From Pseudomonadales bacterium (lineage in GTDB: Bacteria; Pseudomonadota; Gammaproteobacteria; Pseudomonadales; IMCC2047): a DNA stretch of 64,000 bases. Below, piece after piece: positions 51,924 to 61,089 of the stretch. The notes beneath the pieces were generated by a model. The model worked only from the letters and a program-made list of their open reading frames with translations, was not told the DNA's origin and searched no databases. How positions within the stretch are numbered: the stretch's first letter is position 1; every line of letters starts with the position of its first letter. The translations under genes were made by a program, and so were the position numbers. The DNA lies in contig JACKNY010000001.1 of the NCBI GenBank assembly GCA_024234615.1, positions 834,501 to 898,500 of the forward strand, in the 5' to 3' direction.

Positions 51924-52940
51924 ATGGATGCCATCGAAAAATACACCACCACCAATCATTACGTCTCGGCACTTATCAATCAGGCCAAGAAACGTGGTAT
52001 CGACGCTGATGCGTTATTGTCTGAATCAGCAATAGACCCAGGTGTCATCGATGCGCCGGGGGCCAAAGTTAGAACAGAAAACTTAGCTCGTCTGGTACAG
52101 TTAATGTGGGGCGCCTTGCAGGATGAAAACCTGGGCATAAGTCGTGCACCCTGTAAACCGGGTACCTTCTATATGATGGGGAAACTCACGGTGTTTCAGC
52201 CAAATCTGGAGAAGGCGCTAAGATTAGGCTTTCGATTTTATGATTTGATGCTTGATGACTATAAGCTGTCTTTGATCGTTGACAAAAATAGAGCAACCTT
52301 GCTGTTGGAACAAAAGGATTTGGAACGCGATGCCGATCATCTTTTAACTGAGTTGATCCTGTTGGCGTGGCACCGTTACAGCTCTTGGCTTATTGGTGAG
52401 AACCTGCTGCTACAGGAAGCGACCTTTAGCTATCCGCCTCCGGAACATGTCGATGAATACCGCTTCCTGTTTCCAACGCTGCATCGCTTTGATCACGCAC
52501 GAATTAGCTTCAGTTTTAATCGACAATATCTAAGTCGTGCCGTGGTTCAGAATGAGGCAAGTTTGAAGGAGTTTGTCTCACGTTGTCCGGTTGAGTTATT
52601 TTTGCGCCATCGCACCGATGATAGTGTTACCAAGCAAATTCGTTTGTTGTTGGAAAAAAGGGTCAACAGTGGTTTACCTGAAATGGAAGAGGTCGCGCAA
52701 AGACTGAATCTGACCCAGCAAACGCTGCGGCGTAAACTCAAAGCAGAGGGCACTTCCTATCAGCGCATTAAGGACCTGGTGCGACGTGATGTCGCTATCT
52801 ACCATTTAACGCAACAGTCCCTTTCGGTCAGCGAAGTGGCGCAGTTGGTAGGCTATTCTGATCCTGGTGTCTTTGTGCGCGCGTTTAAAGGTTGGACGGG
52901 GGTTACCCCTGGTGAATACCGTCATTCGGTTGTAGCGTAG
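51924..52940 (+). CDS. AraC-family regulator with AraC-type binding N-domain
   Basis: A 338-residue regulator. Residues about 20-210 match the arabinose-binding-like N-domain of the OruR/ArgR-type AraC group. The C-terminal double HTH includes MEEVAQRLNLTQQTLRRKLK and the signature VSEVAQLVGYSDPGVFVRAFKGWTGVTPGEYR. It lies 210 bp upstream of the thiolase gene on the same strand and probably controls the thiolase/fusion operon in response to a pathway metabolite. Start ATG 51924. Confidence 0.9.
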   Translation: MDAIEKYTTTNHYVSALINQAKKRGIDADALLSESAIDPGVIDAPGAKVRTENLARLVQLMWGALQDENLGISRAPCKPGTFYMMGKLTVFQPNLEKALRLGFRFYDLMLDDYKLSLIVDKNRATLLLEQKDLERDADHLLTELILLAWHRYSSWLIGENLLLQEATFSYPPPEHVDEYRFLFPTLHRFDHARISFSFNRQYLSRAVVQNEASLKEFVSRCPVELFLRHRTDDSVTKQIRLLLEKRVNSGLPEMEEVAQRLNLTQQTLRRKLKAEGTSYQRIKDLVRRDVAIYHLTQQSLSVSEVAQLVGYSDPGVFVRAFKGWTGVTPGEYRHSVVA

Positions 52941-53150
52941 ATGTACTTTTTGCACTTCTTCATGCTACAGGCTACCTGTTCATAATCCCTTTGATTGCAC
53001 CAATGCCAAGTGTGTAGTGATCTTTTTTGCTAATTTATCAGTTCTTTTATGCCATTGTTATTACGGCATAAAACCAACAAAATCACCCTGTCGCTTATAA
53101 TTGTGCTGGTTATTCCGGCGCTAGATATTTGGATTAAATGAGGGTGCAAA

Positions 53151-54359
53151 GTGTCTTTTCAAGCCGAAATTCCTTACGGAGCCTACTGGTCCACTCCTTT
53201 TTGTAAATGGCAGGGTAGCCTGTCCTCACTCCATAGCCTGGAGTTTGCTGCCTGGGTGGCCAAGCGCGAGTTAGCTAAACGCGAGATTGCTCCGGAAATC
53301 TTTGACCATGCCGTGTTAGGTACCTCGGTTCCGCAAAAGCATTCATTTTATGGGGTGCCCTGGTTGATGGGGATGCTGGGCGCGCATCAAGTCAGTGGCC
53401 CGACTATCGGGCAGGCTTGCGCGACCGGGGCAAGGGCGCTGTTGAATGCCGCGCAGGAAATTGAATCCGGTATGGCGGATTGTTCTTTGGTCGTTACCGC
53501 AGACCGTTGTTCTAATGGTCCTCATCTCTATTATCCCAACCCGAAAGGGCCAGGTGGTACTGGCGATCAGGAAAACTGGGTGATGGATAATTTCTCCTGT
53601 GATCCGCTGGGACGGCACGCAATGCTGGATACGGCTGAGAACGTGGCTAAAAAGCATGGTATTAGTAAAGAGCAGCAGCATGATCTAGTACTACGGCGAC
53701 AGGAGCAATATGCCATGGCGCTTGCTGATGACAGCGCGTTTCAGAAACGTTACATGAGCTTGCCATTCGAAGTGCCTACACCTAATTACAAGAAGGTTGT
53801 TGCGTCGATAGAGGGAGATGAAGGTATTGTTGTATCGACCGCTGAAGGGTTGGCATCGCTACGCCCGGTTAAAGCGGATGGCACGGTCACCTTTGGTAGC
53901 CAAACCCATCCAGCGGACGGCAACGCCTCGCTACTGCTGGCATCCCCAGATACTGCACAACGATTAAGTCGAGACCCCTCCATTCGCATTCGTTTGTTAG
54001 GTTTTGGCGCCGCCCGCGTAAAGTTGGCGCATATGCCGGAAGCTACGGTACCGGCGGCGCGCATGGCTCTCGCTAATGCACAATTGGATATCCAGCAAAT
54101 AGATGTGATTAAGTCGCATAATCCCTTCGCGGTGAACGATATCCTGTTTGCTCAGCAGATGGGTGTGGATGTGAACAGCATGAATAACTATGGCAGCTCA
54201 CTGATTTGGGGGCACCCACAGGCGCCGACCGGATTACGCGCCATTATTGAAATGATTGAAGAGTTAGTGCTGCGCGGCGGTGGTTATGGATTGTTTGAAG
54301 GCTGTGCTGCCGGAGATTCGGCGATGGCGGTGGTGATTCAAGTCGATAGCCGTAGCTAA
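53151..54359 (+). CDS. Thiolase-family acetyl-CoA acyltransferase
   Basis: A 402-residue thiolase that would cleave a 3-ketoacyl-CoA with CoA to release acetyl-CoA. Catalytic residues are present: acylated Cys in GQACATGARALL (about residue 89), His in SSLIWGHPQAPTG, and the second Cys in GLFEGCAAGDSAMAV. The usual NEAFA motif appears as HNPFAVND, which is atypical. The start codon is GTG 53151. The next gene starts 22 bp after its stop and encodes the other two beta-oxidation activities, so together they form a short acyl-CoA degradation operon. Confidence 0.85.
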   Translation: MSFQAEIPYGAYWSTPFCKWQGSLSSLHSLEFAAWVAKRELAKREIAPEIFDHAVLGTSVPQKHSFYGVPWLMGMLGAHQVSGPTIGQACATGARALLNAAQEIESGMADCSLVVTADRCSNGPHLYYPNPKGPGGTGDQENWVMDNFSCDPLGRHAMLDTAENVAKKHGISKEQQHDLVLRRQEQYAMALADDSAFQKRYMSLPFEVPTPNYKKVVASIEGDEGIVVSTAEGLASLRPVKADGTVTFGSQTHPADGNASLLLASPDTAQRLSRDPSIRIRLLGFGAARVKLAHMPEATVPAARMALANAQLDIQQIDVIKSHNPFAVNDILFAQQMGVDVNSMNNYGSSLIWGHPQAPTGLRAIIEMIEELVLRGGGYGLFEGCAAGDSAMAVVIQVDSRS

Positions 54360-54381
54360 ATAATTGCGAAGGAAGATGAGA

Positions 54382-56397
54382 ATGTCTTTAGGTAGGACGA
54401 GTGAAATAACAAAGGTTGCGGTGATTGGTGCGGGCACGATGGGTGCAGCGATCAGTCAGCATTTTTTAATGAAAGGGCTGCAGGTGACTTTGCTGGACAT
54501 GAACCAGCAGGGCTTGGATAGAGGGTTAGCGAATATCGACAGCTCATTGCAGGAGGCAGTTACGCGGCGCATTTTATCTGCGGAAAAACAAGCCGCATTG
54601 ATCTGTAATCTAAACTGCACCACTGATTATGCTGATTTAAAGGAGAGCGAATTTGTGGTCGAGGCTGTGTTTGAAGATATGGCCGTCAAACAGAAGGTGT
54701 TTAAAGACATCGAGGCCAATGTTTCGCCAGATTGTATTATTGCGTCCAACACCTCCTCCTTTTCGATAACGGAGCTGGGTTCCGTGTTGGCAAACCAGAG
54801 CCGCTTTTTGGGGGTTCACTATTTTTATCATGCGGCAAAAAACAAGCTAATTGAAATCATTCCGGGGCAGAATACCGTTGCGGCGAAAGTAGCGCAGCTA
54901 ACTGATTTTTACTACGCCAAGGATAAGGCACCGATTGTGGTTGCTGATGTGGACGGCTTTGCGGTAAACCGGTTTTTTGTGCCCTGGCTGAACGAAGCGA
55001 CTCGGTTATGGGAAGAAGGACTGGGCAGTATTGCGTTTATCGATAGCGTTGCTATGCGACTATTCAATATCGGCATGGGCCCCTTTGCGTTGATGAATGC
55101 CACGGGTGTGCCTATTGCGATGCATTCTGCGCGAACGCTGGCCGATCGCTTTGGACCAATGTACGCGCCCTCAATAGCGCTAAAGGACCAGGTTGCCAAG
55201 GCTGTAGATTGGGATTGTAGTTCGACTTTGAGCAAAGTGGACGACGAACAGCAAGTGTCCGACCGGCTATTAGCCATGTCACTGGGTGTAGCTGCACAGC
55301 TAGTAAGCGAAGGTGTTGCCAGCGCTACTGATACAGACCTTGGCGCGAGATTAGGGTTACGTTGGCCGTTAGGCCCATTTGAAGTAATGAATCAGTTGGG
55401 GGTGGCAAAAAGCCAAGAGATCATTACGCGGGTATTTGCGCGGTGGGATCAACCACTGCCTAAGATATTTTCAGCAATAGATGAGTCCAAAGGTTTTACG
55501 ATTGAACATGTTAAAGCCCATGTTATCGGCGCGACTGGCTTGATTGAGTTTAACCGTCCTGATGCCATGAATGCACTCAATCCGGCGGTAGTCGACTGTT
55601 TGGCTAAGGCTTTTGCAACGTTGGACTCGGATCCGGCTATAGAAAAAATTATTTTATTCGGCCGTGGCAAAGCTTTTGTGGCCGGTGCGGATATTAAGTT
55701 TTTTGTCGATAACATTGAGCAACAGAATCTGCAGTTGACCTACGATTTCACGGTGGCAGGGCAGTCGCTGTTATCCAAAATTGCCAACTCGTCAAAGCAG
55801 ACTATCGCATTTTTGGACGGTTTAGCGCTAGGCGGTGGCTTGGAGCTGGCGCTGGCCTGTGACAATCGCATTGCGACGCAACGTCTCGCTGTAGCATTTC
55901 CAGAGACCGGTATCGGCATCTACCCAGGTTTGGGGGGAACCCAGCGTACGCCGCGACTGATTGGTAAAGGCCTCGCAAAATACCTGATTGCGACTGGTGC
56001 AATGGTGAATGCTGAAACCGCTCTAGGTTATGGCCTGGTGGATGCAATCGCAGCAGAAGCAAATAGTTTGGAAGAAATTGCGGCGCTAGTGGTGAGCAAG
56101 CAGTCAGCCCCAGCCATGGCTATTGAAGAGCAAGCATTTGAACGTTTTGACGGTGAATTGTCCTCCGAGCTGTTCGCCGATCCGATGTTTCAAAAGTATG
56201 AAAAGGTGTTGCGGCGCAAAGCACCTTTGGCGCTTAAAAAATCCATGCAACTAATTGATCAGGGTGCCGAACTTCCTCTTGATCGGGCTTTGCAGTTAGA
56301 GCTTGATGGGTTGTTCGATATTTTTTCCAGCAAAGACGCCTATGTCGGCTTGACCGGAATAATTACTGGCAAACCAGCGGTTTTTATTGGGGAATAA
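54382..56397 (+). CDS. 3-hydroxyacyl-CoA dehydrogenase/enoyl-CoA hydratase fusion (reversed order)
   Basis: A 671-residue bifunctional enzyme for hydration and oxidation in beta-oxidation. The dehydrogenase is first: KVAVIGAGTMGAAISQHFLM, ASNTSSFSITELG and LGVHYFYHA (residues 1 to about 380). The crotonase is last: LIEFNRPDAMNALNPAVVD, FVAGADIKFFVD and GLALGGGLELALACDNRIAT (about 390-671). In FadB/FadJ the order is the opposite. I choose ATG 54382 because GAAGGAAG (54368-54375) is 6 nt upstream. It follows the thiolase gene. Acyl chain specificity is unknown. Confidence 0.9.
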   Translation: MSLGRTSEITKVAVIGAGTMGAAISQHFLMKGLQVTLLDMNQQGLDRGLANIDSSLQEAVTRRILSAEKQAALICNLNCTTDYADLKESEFVVEAVFEDMAVKQKVFKDIEANVSPDCIIASNTSSFSITELGSVLANQSRFLGVHYFYHAAKNKLIEIIPGQNTVAAKVAQLTDFYYAKDKAPIVVADVDGFAVNRFFVPWLNEATRLWEEGLGSIAFIDSVAMRLFNIGMGPFALMNATGVPIAMHSARTLADRFGPMYAPSIALKDQVAKAVDWDCSSTLSKVDDEQQVSDRLLAMSLGVAAQLVSEGVASATDTDLGARLGLRWPLGPFEVMNQLGVAKSQEIITRVFARWDQPLPKIFSAIDESKGFTIEHVKAHVIGATGLIEFNRPDAMNALNPAVVDCLAKAFATLDSDPAIEKIILFGRGKAFVAGADIKFFVDNIEQQNLQLTYDFTVAGQSLLSKIANSSKQTIAFLDGLALGGGLELALACDNRIATQRLAVAFPETGIGIYPGLGGTQRTPRLIGKGLAKYLIATGAMVNAETALGYGLVDAIAAEANSLEEIAALVVSKQSAPAMAIEEQAFERFDGELSSELFADPMFQKYEKVLRRKAPLALKKSMQLIDQGAELPLDRALQLELDGLFDIFSSKDAYVGLTGIITGKPAVFIGE

Positions 56398-56484
56398 AGT
56401 TTTACCACTAACAAAGTGGTTATTGAAGTACGGTAGTTTGTTGGCGCTAACATCCCTTTAGTGGTGATACAGAGAAGCATAAAA

Positions 56485-57852
56485 ATGCCCAAACAGCGTA
56501 ATCAAGGCCAGGTTCATCCAGGTTATCAATGGGGCCCTTTTACGGCCCGGATACCCTTAATTCATACCCGCGTGGAATGGCCAGAATTGGTGCAGGGTAG
56601 TTTTATAACTACCTCGATCGGGTTCGCCCTGGTGCCTATTTTGCAAGCGTCATTTGGGTTGAGCTTTAATGAAGCGCTGGCGATGTGTTTTATTCACGCC
56701 CTGTTGATCTACTGGTCTCCAATCTTATTTGGCGAACCCTTTAGTCCGGGCTGGACGACGCCAGCTTTGCCCTTTGTGTTGGCGTTCAGCCTCTCAACCT
56801 ACGATAGCTACGACGAGCGGTTTCAGGCAATGACGGCGATGTCACTCGACTTTGCGTTGTTGGTGGGGGTGCTCGGCATTACCGGCTTGGGCAAAAAATT
56901 TGTTGAGTTGATACCCTTAAGTGTGAAGGCGGGCGTGTTATTGGGCGCCAGTTTAGCGGCCTTAGATCGTATCTTTGTGGCGGATTGGGAAACGTACCTA
57001 TCCCAACCTATCGCTATGACCTTGGCGTTAGCGCTCTGTATTATCGTCGCCTTTTCTCATCCCTTTATCAAACTTTGCCGTCAGCATTCGTATCTGGCTT
57101 TTATTGGGTCTTATGGTTTGCTACCAGCACTCGTGGTGGCAGCGATCGCAGGGTATCTGATCGGTGAGTTAAAATTTGACCTAGCCTGGGGTTTTACTGG
57201 CTTACCTTTCGTCAGCCTTTGGCAAAAGGTGTCACCTTTCTATATCGGATGGCCGAGTCTGGATATGTTCATTGAGGGCCTACCCATTGTTTTTATCGCC
57301 TATATCGCTACCTTTGGCGATTTGATTACCGGTACAGAGTTAATCAAGGACGCAGCTCCCAGTCGGCCAGACGAGAAGGTTCTCATTAATAATAATCGCT
57401 CACATTTAGCGTTGGCGGTGCGTAATGTGTTGATGGCCTTAACATCACCTTTCTTCTCGACGCAGGGCTTTCTGTGGACGGGGACCCAGGTCATTGTTCT
57501 GAAACGCTGGCGTGAAGGCCGAGCGAAAATGGATTCGATTTACAGCGGTATTTCTTCTTTCTACTTGCTTGGATTTCCCGTGTTCTTTTTCTTTTTGCCG
57601 GCGATCACGCTGTTAACACCACTGATGAAAATTGCCTTAGCGCTAACCCTAACCTTGACGGCTTTCGGCTGCGCCAGCATTGCTATCAGGCTGGTGAGCA
57701 AATCGATACAGATGGGAGTGGCGCTAATAACCGCCTTTAGCTTAGTGACCTTCAATATGCCTTGGGTTGGCATACTGGTTGGCGTGATGGGTGCGATATT
57801 GCTAATAGGGATTGAGGATATTCAGCAGGAAAGAGAGGCAGATGAGCTATGA
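56485..57852 (+). CDS. Multi-pass permease, NCS2/SulP-like, unknown substrate
   Basis: A 455-residue inner-membrane protein with about 11-13 hydrophobic helices. Features include PGWTTPALPFVLAFSLSTYD, SLSVKAG-like PLSVKAGVLLGASLAALDRI and YIATFGDLITGTELIKDAAP, which recall the re-entrant and acidic motifs of the nucleobase/SulP-type fold. It does not look like MFS. The in-frame GTG at 56461 is possible, but ATG 56485 has AGAGAAG about 8 nt upstream. It is next to catabolic genes, so an organic-acid substrate is a guess. It is convergent with marR. Confidence 0.6.
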   Translation: MPKQRNQGQVHPGYQWGPFTARIPLIHTRVEWPELVQGSFITTSIGFALVPILQASFGLSFNEALAMCFIHALLIYWSPILFGEPFSPGWTTPALPFVLAFSLSTYDSYDERFQAMTAMSLDFALLVGVLGITGLGKKFVELIPLSVKAGVLLGASLAALDRIFVADWETYLSQPIAMTLALALCIIVAFSHPFIKLCRQHSYLAFIGSYGLLPALVVAAIAGYLIGELKFDLAWGFTGLPFVSLWQKVSPFYIGWPSLDMFIEGLPIVFIAYIATFGDLITGTELIKDAAPSRPDEKVLINNNRSHLALAVRNVLMALTSPFFSTQGFLWTGTQVIVLKRWREGRAKMDSIYSGISSFYLLGFPVFFFFLPAITLLTPLMKIALALTLTLTAFGCASIAIRLVSKSIQMGVALITAFSLVTFNMPWVGILVGVMGAILLIGIEDIQQEREADEL

Positions 57853-57858
57853 GGTTTA

Positions 57859-58308
57859 TTATGAATAAATCTTGGGAAGAATCTTGTTCAGCGTGGCGAT
57901 TTCATTGGCAGAAAGTTTTTTGGCAAGTGCTGGACCGAATTCAGTGAGAAGCAGTTGCCGGACTTCGTCAATGAAAGTGTGGCCTTTTTTCGTCAGGTGC
58001 AGACGTTTTTCGCGCCCGTCGGTAGCAGAGGTTTTGATATTGATAAAACCACGTTGGCGTAAATCTTCTGTTAGCACGGCAATTAAGGAGCGTTTAACTT
58101 CAATGGCGCTGGCAATGGCCGAGGGTGTAATGCCGGGATTGTGTTTAGTCAGCACCAGAATTGAATACTGCTGACTTTTTAGGGCGAAACGCCTGCCGAC
58201 AAGCGTGGTAAATACCCGCAAATAGGCAGTATAAGTGCGACGAATATGGAAACCGAGATGGTTGGGTAAATCACCATAATCAATATCGTTAAGTGGAGAG
58301 TTTTTCAT
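57859..58308 (-). CDS. MarR-family transcriptional regulator
   Basis: A 149-residue winged-HTH dimer. The DNA-binding part has TPSAIASAIEVKRSLIAVL and the wing TSATDGREKRLHLTKKG. MarR-type repressors such as FerC, HcaR and CouR control hydroxycinnamate genes and are relieved by the CoA thioester; that is established for those relatives. Here it is divergent from a TonB-dependent receptor and near a feruloyl-CoA-synthase-like gene, so the same logic is likely. A perfect 16-bp palindrome in the 306-bp intergenic region is its probable operator. Confidence 0.87.
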   Translation of the reverse strand: MKNSPLNDIDYGDLPNHLGFHIRRTYTAYLRVFTTLVGRRFALKSQQYSILVLTKHNPGITPSAIASAIEVKRSLIAVLTEDLRQRGFINIKTSATDGREKRLHLTKKGHTFIDEVRQLLLTEFGPALAKKLSANEIATLNKILPKIYS

Positions 58309-58410
58309 GCTAGTGGTGGCAGTCTCTAGGCGAGCAAACAGGTGGAATCGAGTCGCAACGGCGTTAGTCGGCAGTATATTCTAACGGCCTATAAAACACG
58401 AGCACGACGA

Positions 58411-58426
58411 ATTTAACGCGTTAAAT
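58411..58426. promoter_or_regulatory. Perfect 16-bp palindrome, candidate MarR operator
   Basis: ATTTAACGCGTTAAAT equals its reverse complement. It lies 103 bp upstream of marR and 189 bp upstream of the receptor gene. Size and symmetry fit MarR-family operators. The rest of the 306-bp gap 58309-58614 has no gene. Confidence 0.6.
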
Positions 58427-58614
58427 AGGTATAGATCATAGGTGGTGATACAGCATAAATAGTTAATAAACATAATTAACTTGTTGTGCTGGGTTGTGAT
58501 GGAAAAGTATTAAATTACAGAGTAGAGGAGGGGGATTTGATAGGGGCAAGTAAGTAGATAGAAGCTTGGTTTTTTCAAGCGAAATAAGAGATTTGAAAAA
58601 GAGAGGAAGCAAAA

Positions 58615-60951
58615 ATGAGTTGTAAAATTATGGGAGATAATTATATGAGAAATCAGGATAAGGTATTTAATCTTAAAGTATTTGCGAAGAATGCTATTCA
58701 GCTAGGCATTACCGCTGTATTCGTTACACCCGGTCTGAGCGCCGCCGAATCCGCTGGATTTGGTATTGAGGAAGTCGTTGTTACTGCACGAAAACGGGTG
58801 GAGAATTTGCAAGACACGCCAGTTGCCATTACCGCTATGTCGAGTGAGACTTTGGATCGCCGAATGATTGGCGGCACTGAACAGTTGGACCAAGTTTCAC
58901 CGAATCTGCAGTTTGCGACCTATGGCCCGATTACGGGTAATAGTTCGGCGTCCCAGGTGTTTATCCGGGGTATCGGGCAAACAGATGCGACTTCCTCGGT
59001 TGATCCTGGTGTTGGCCTTTATATTGATGATGTCTATATCGGGCAGTCGGTGGGCGGTGCAATGGATTTCCGGGATATCGCCAATGTACAAATTCTACGC
59101 GGCCCACAGGGTACGCTTTTTGGCCGTAATACCATTGGTGGTGCTGTGCTTCTGACCACCGCGCAACCAGGTGATGATTTCGGCGGCAAAGTGAAGCTGG
59201 GTCTCGGAGAAGATGAGTTGATCGAATTCTCCGGAGCGGTGGATATCCCCCTGACGGATACGCTGAAATCACGTTTTACCTACGGCACCAGAAAACGAGA
59301 GGGCTATGTTTTTCGTGAAGACGGTACTGATCTGGGTGATGACGATACCTACACCCTAACCGGTAAATTGCTGTGGGAAGCGTCTGATGATTTTAACCTG
59401 ACCATCAAACTAGACTACTCTGAAGAGGATGAGAACGGCGTGCCGCTGGTGTTTGCGGCGATCAATGAAAATGCTGCATTTCCTGCCGCCTTGAGTGTTG
59501 CCGCAGGGTGTCCTGGTGCAACTTTTCCCCCGCCATCAGTACCAACAGGGATGGTTGATTCTCGCTGTGCCAACGATGCAACCTGGCAACGCGGGGAGTT
59601 CAAAAATGCGGGTACAGCAGAACTGGAAAGCACCTTGGAAAGCTGGGGTTTTGCGGCTATTGCCAATTGGGAGTTGAGTGAAAACTGGTCTTTAAAATCC
59701 ATCACCTCTTATCGTGAACTGGATTGGGGTGGTAAGCGTGATGCTGATAATACTGGCTTTCTCATACTGCATACCATTATGGAAAGTGAAGGTGAGCAGC
59801 TCAGCCAGGAGCTTCAGCTTAACTATTCGAGCGAAGGTCTGAATGGCGTTCTGGGTTTGTTCTACTACGAAGACGAATACGACGAAACGCTCTTTGTCGA
59901 TTACACTCCGCCGCCGTTCGCTGCCACCCCCTATTTTGTTGATGTCACTAACAATGCTCGACTCGATAACGAAAACTGGGCGGTGTTCGGGCAATTTACC
60001 TATGATTTTAACGATCAGCTTTCACTTACCTTAGGGGCACGCTATACCGACGAAACTAAAGCCGTAAAGTTAAACGCATTCCAGGAAGTTGGAGCGATTA
60101 GCTTTTCCGAGCGCTTTGTCACCCAGGATGAACGGATACTGGATTTTACTGATGCGTCCATTTCCGCGAGTATTCAGTACCGATGGACGGAAGCATTTAT
60201 GACCTATCTGAGTTATTCCGAAGGCTTTAAGAGTGGCGGTTGGAATCCTCTCTATAACGCGGTTCAGCCGAACCTGGAGCCGACTGCATTTAACGAGGAA
60301 ACGGCGGAAACGTTGGAGTTTGGTTTTAAAGCCGATATTTCTGACAGCTTGCGGGTTAACGGTGCGATATTCTCAACGGACTATACCGATCTGCAATTTA
60401 CCTTCCGGGTTGGCATCGTGCCGCTGTTGTTTAACGCTGGAGAGGCTTCAATAGACGGCGCTGAACTGGAGTTTACCTACGCGCCCAATGAAAACCTGAT
60501 TATCGAAGGCAGCCTAGGCTACTTGGATGCGTCGGTGGATTCGGTGTCGAATATCACCAGCTCCGCGGGAGCCGTCACAGCGGTGGTGACGGCGGGTAAC
60601 TCGCTACCCTACACGCCCGATGTAACCGCAAACCTGGGTGTTGGCTATGCCTTTCATTTGGAAGGGATGAGGTTGACGCCACGCCTGGATTATTCTTATA
60701 CCGACGAGCAGTTTTTCGATGCCGGTAATACGGCAGAAATTGCCCAGTCGGACGCAGAAGGGTTGCTCAATTTCTCCTTAACTCTGGAAAGTGCCAACCA
60801 AACCTGGCGGGCAGTTGCCGGTGTGACTAACCTCACGGATGAGACTTATCCCGTGGCGGGGAATTCATCGTTGACGACCGCAACAGGCTATGCGGAGATT
60901 GCCTATCTGCGGCCGCGCACTTGGTTCCTAAATCTACAATATGAGTTTTAA
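58615..60951 (+). CDS. TonB-dependent outer-membrane receptor of the Fcs locus
   Basis: A 778-residue TonB-dependent receptor: signal peptide (ending near PGLSAAES), TonB-box region IEEVVVTARKR, plug with VFIRGIGQTDA and LRGPQGTLFGRNTIGGAV, barrel, terminal FLNLQYEF. Two starts are plausible, each with a good ribosome site. ATG 58645 (GGGAG 8 nt upstream) gives the cleaner signal peptide; ATG 58615 has GAGAGGAA. The closest relative in the window is the receptor at 7487, with shared blocks along the whole chain. Ligand is inferred to be a lignin-like aromatic or ester taken up for the downstream ligase. Confidence 0.9.
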   Translation: MSCKIMGDNYMRNQDKVFNLKVFAKNAIQLGITAVFVTPGLSAAESAGFGIEEVVVTARKRVENLQDTPVAITAMSSETLDRRMIGGTEQLDQVSPNLQFATYGPITGNSSASQVFIRGIGQTDATSSVDPGVGLYIDDVYIGQSVGGAMDFRDIANVQILRGPQGTLFGRNTIGGAVLLTTAQPGDDFGGKVKLGLGEDELIEFSGAVDIPLTDTLKSRFTYGTRKREGYVFREDGTDLGDDDTYTLTGKLLWEASDDFNLTIKLDYSEEDENGVPLVFAAINENAAFPAALSVAAGCPGATFPPPSVPTGMVDSRCANDATWQRGEFKNAGTAELESTLESWGFAAIANWELSENWSLKSITSYRELDWGGKRDADNTGFLILHTIMESEGEQLSQELQLNYSSEGLNGVLGLFYYEDEYDETLFVDYTPPPFAATPYFVDVTNNARLDNENWAVFGQFTYDFNDQLSLTLGARYTDETKAVKLNAFQEVGAISFSERFVTQDERILDFTDASISASIQYRWTEAFMTYLSYSEGFKSGGWNPLYNAVQPNLEPTAFNEETAETLEFGFKADISDSLRVNGAIFSTDYTDLQFTFRVGIVPLLFNAGEASIDGAELEFTYAPNENLIIEGSLGYLDASVDSVSNITSSAGAVTAVVTAGNSLPYTPDVTANLGVGYAFHLEGMRLTPRLDYSYTDEQFFDAGNTAEIAQSDAEGLLNFSLTLESANQTWRAVAGVTNLTDETYPVAGNSSLTTATGYAEIAYLRPRTWFLNLQYEF

Positions 60952-60967
60952 ACAAGGCTGAAATCAA

Positions 60968-60997
60968 CCAGGGGTATCGCTGAAGCAATACCCCTGG
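60968..60997 (+). terminator. Stem-loop after the receptor gene
   Basis: CCAGGGGTAT pairs with ATACCCCTGG around a 10-nt loop, 16 bp after the stop. There is no U-tract, so it may stabilise the 3' end or reduce read-through into the ligase gene rather than fully terminate. Confidence 0.5.
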
Positions 60998-61089
60998 CGA
61001 TGGATTATAAAAGAGCCTACGCAACTGAAATTGTTGCAAATTTATTCAAAACACTTCATTGTTAACAGCTTGTTCCATAAGGAATAATT

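Noticed and set aside
56404..56420. ACCACT/AGTGGT hairpin after the fusion gene as a terminator
   Set aside because: The stem has only six pairs and no T-run follows.
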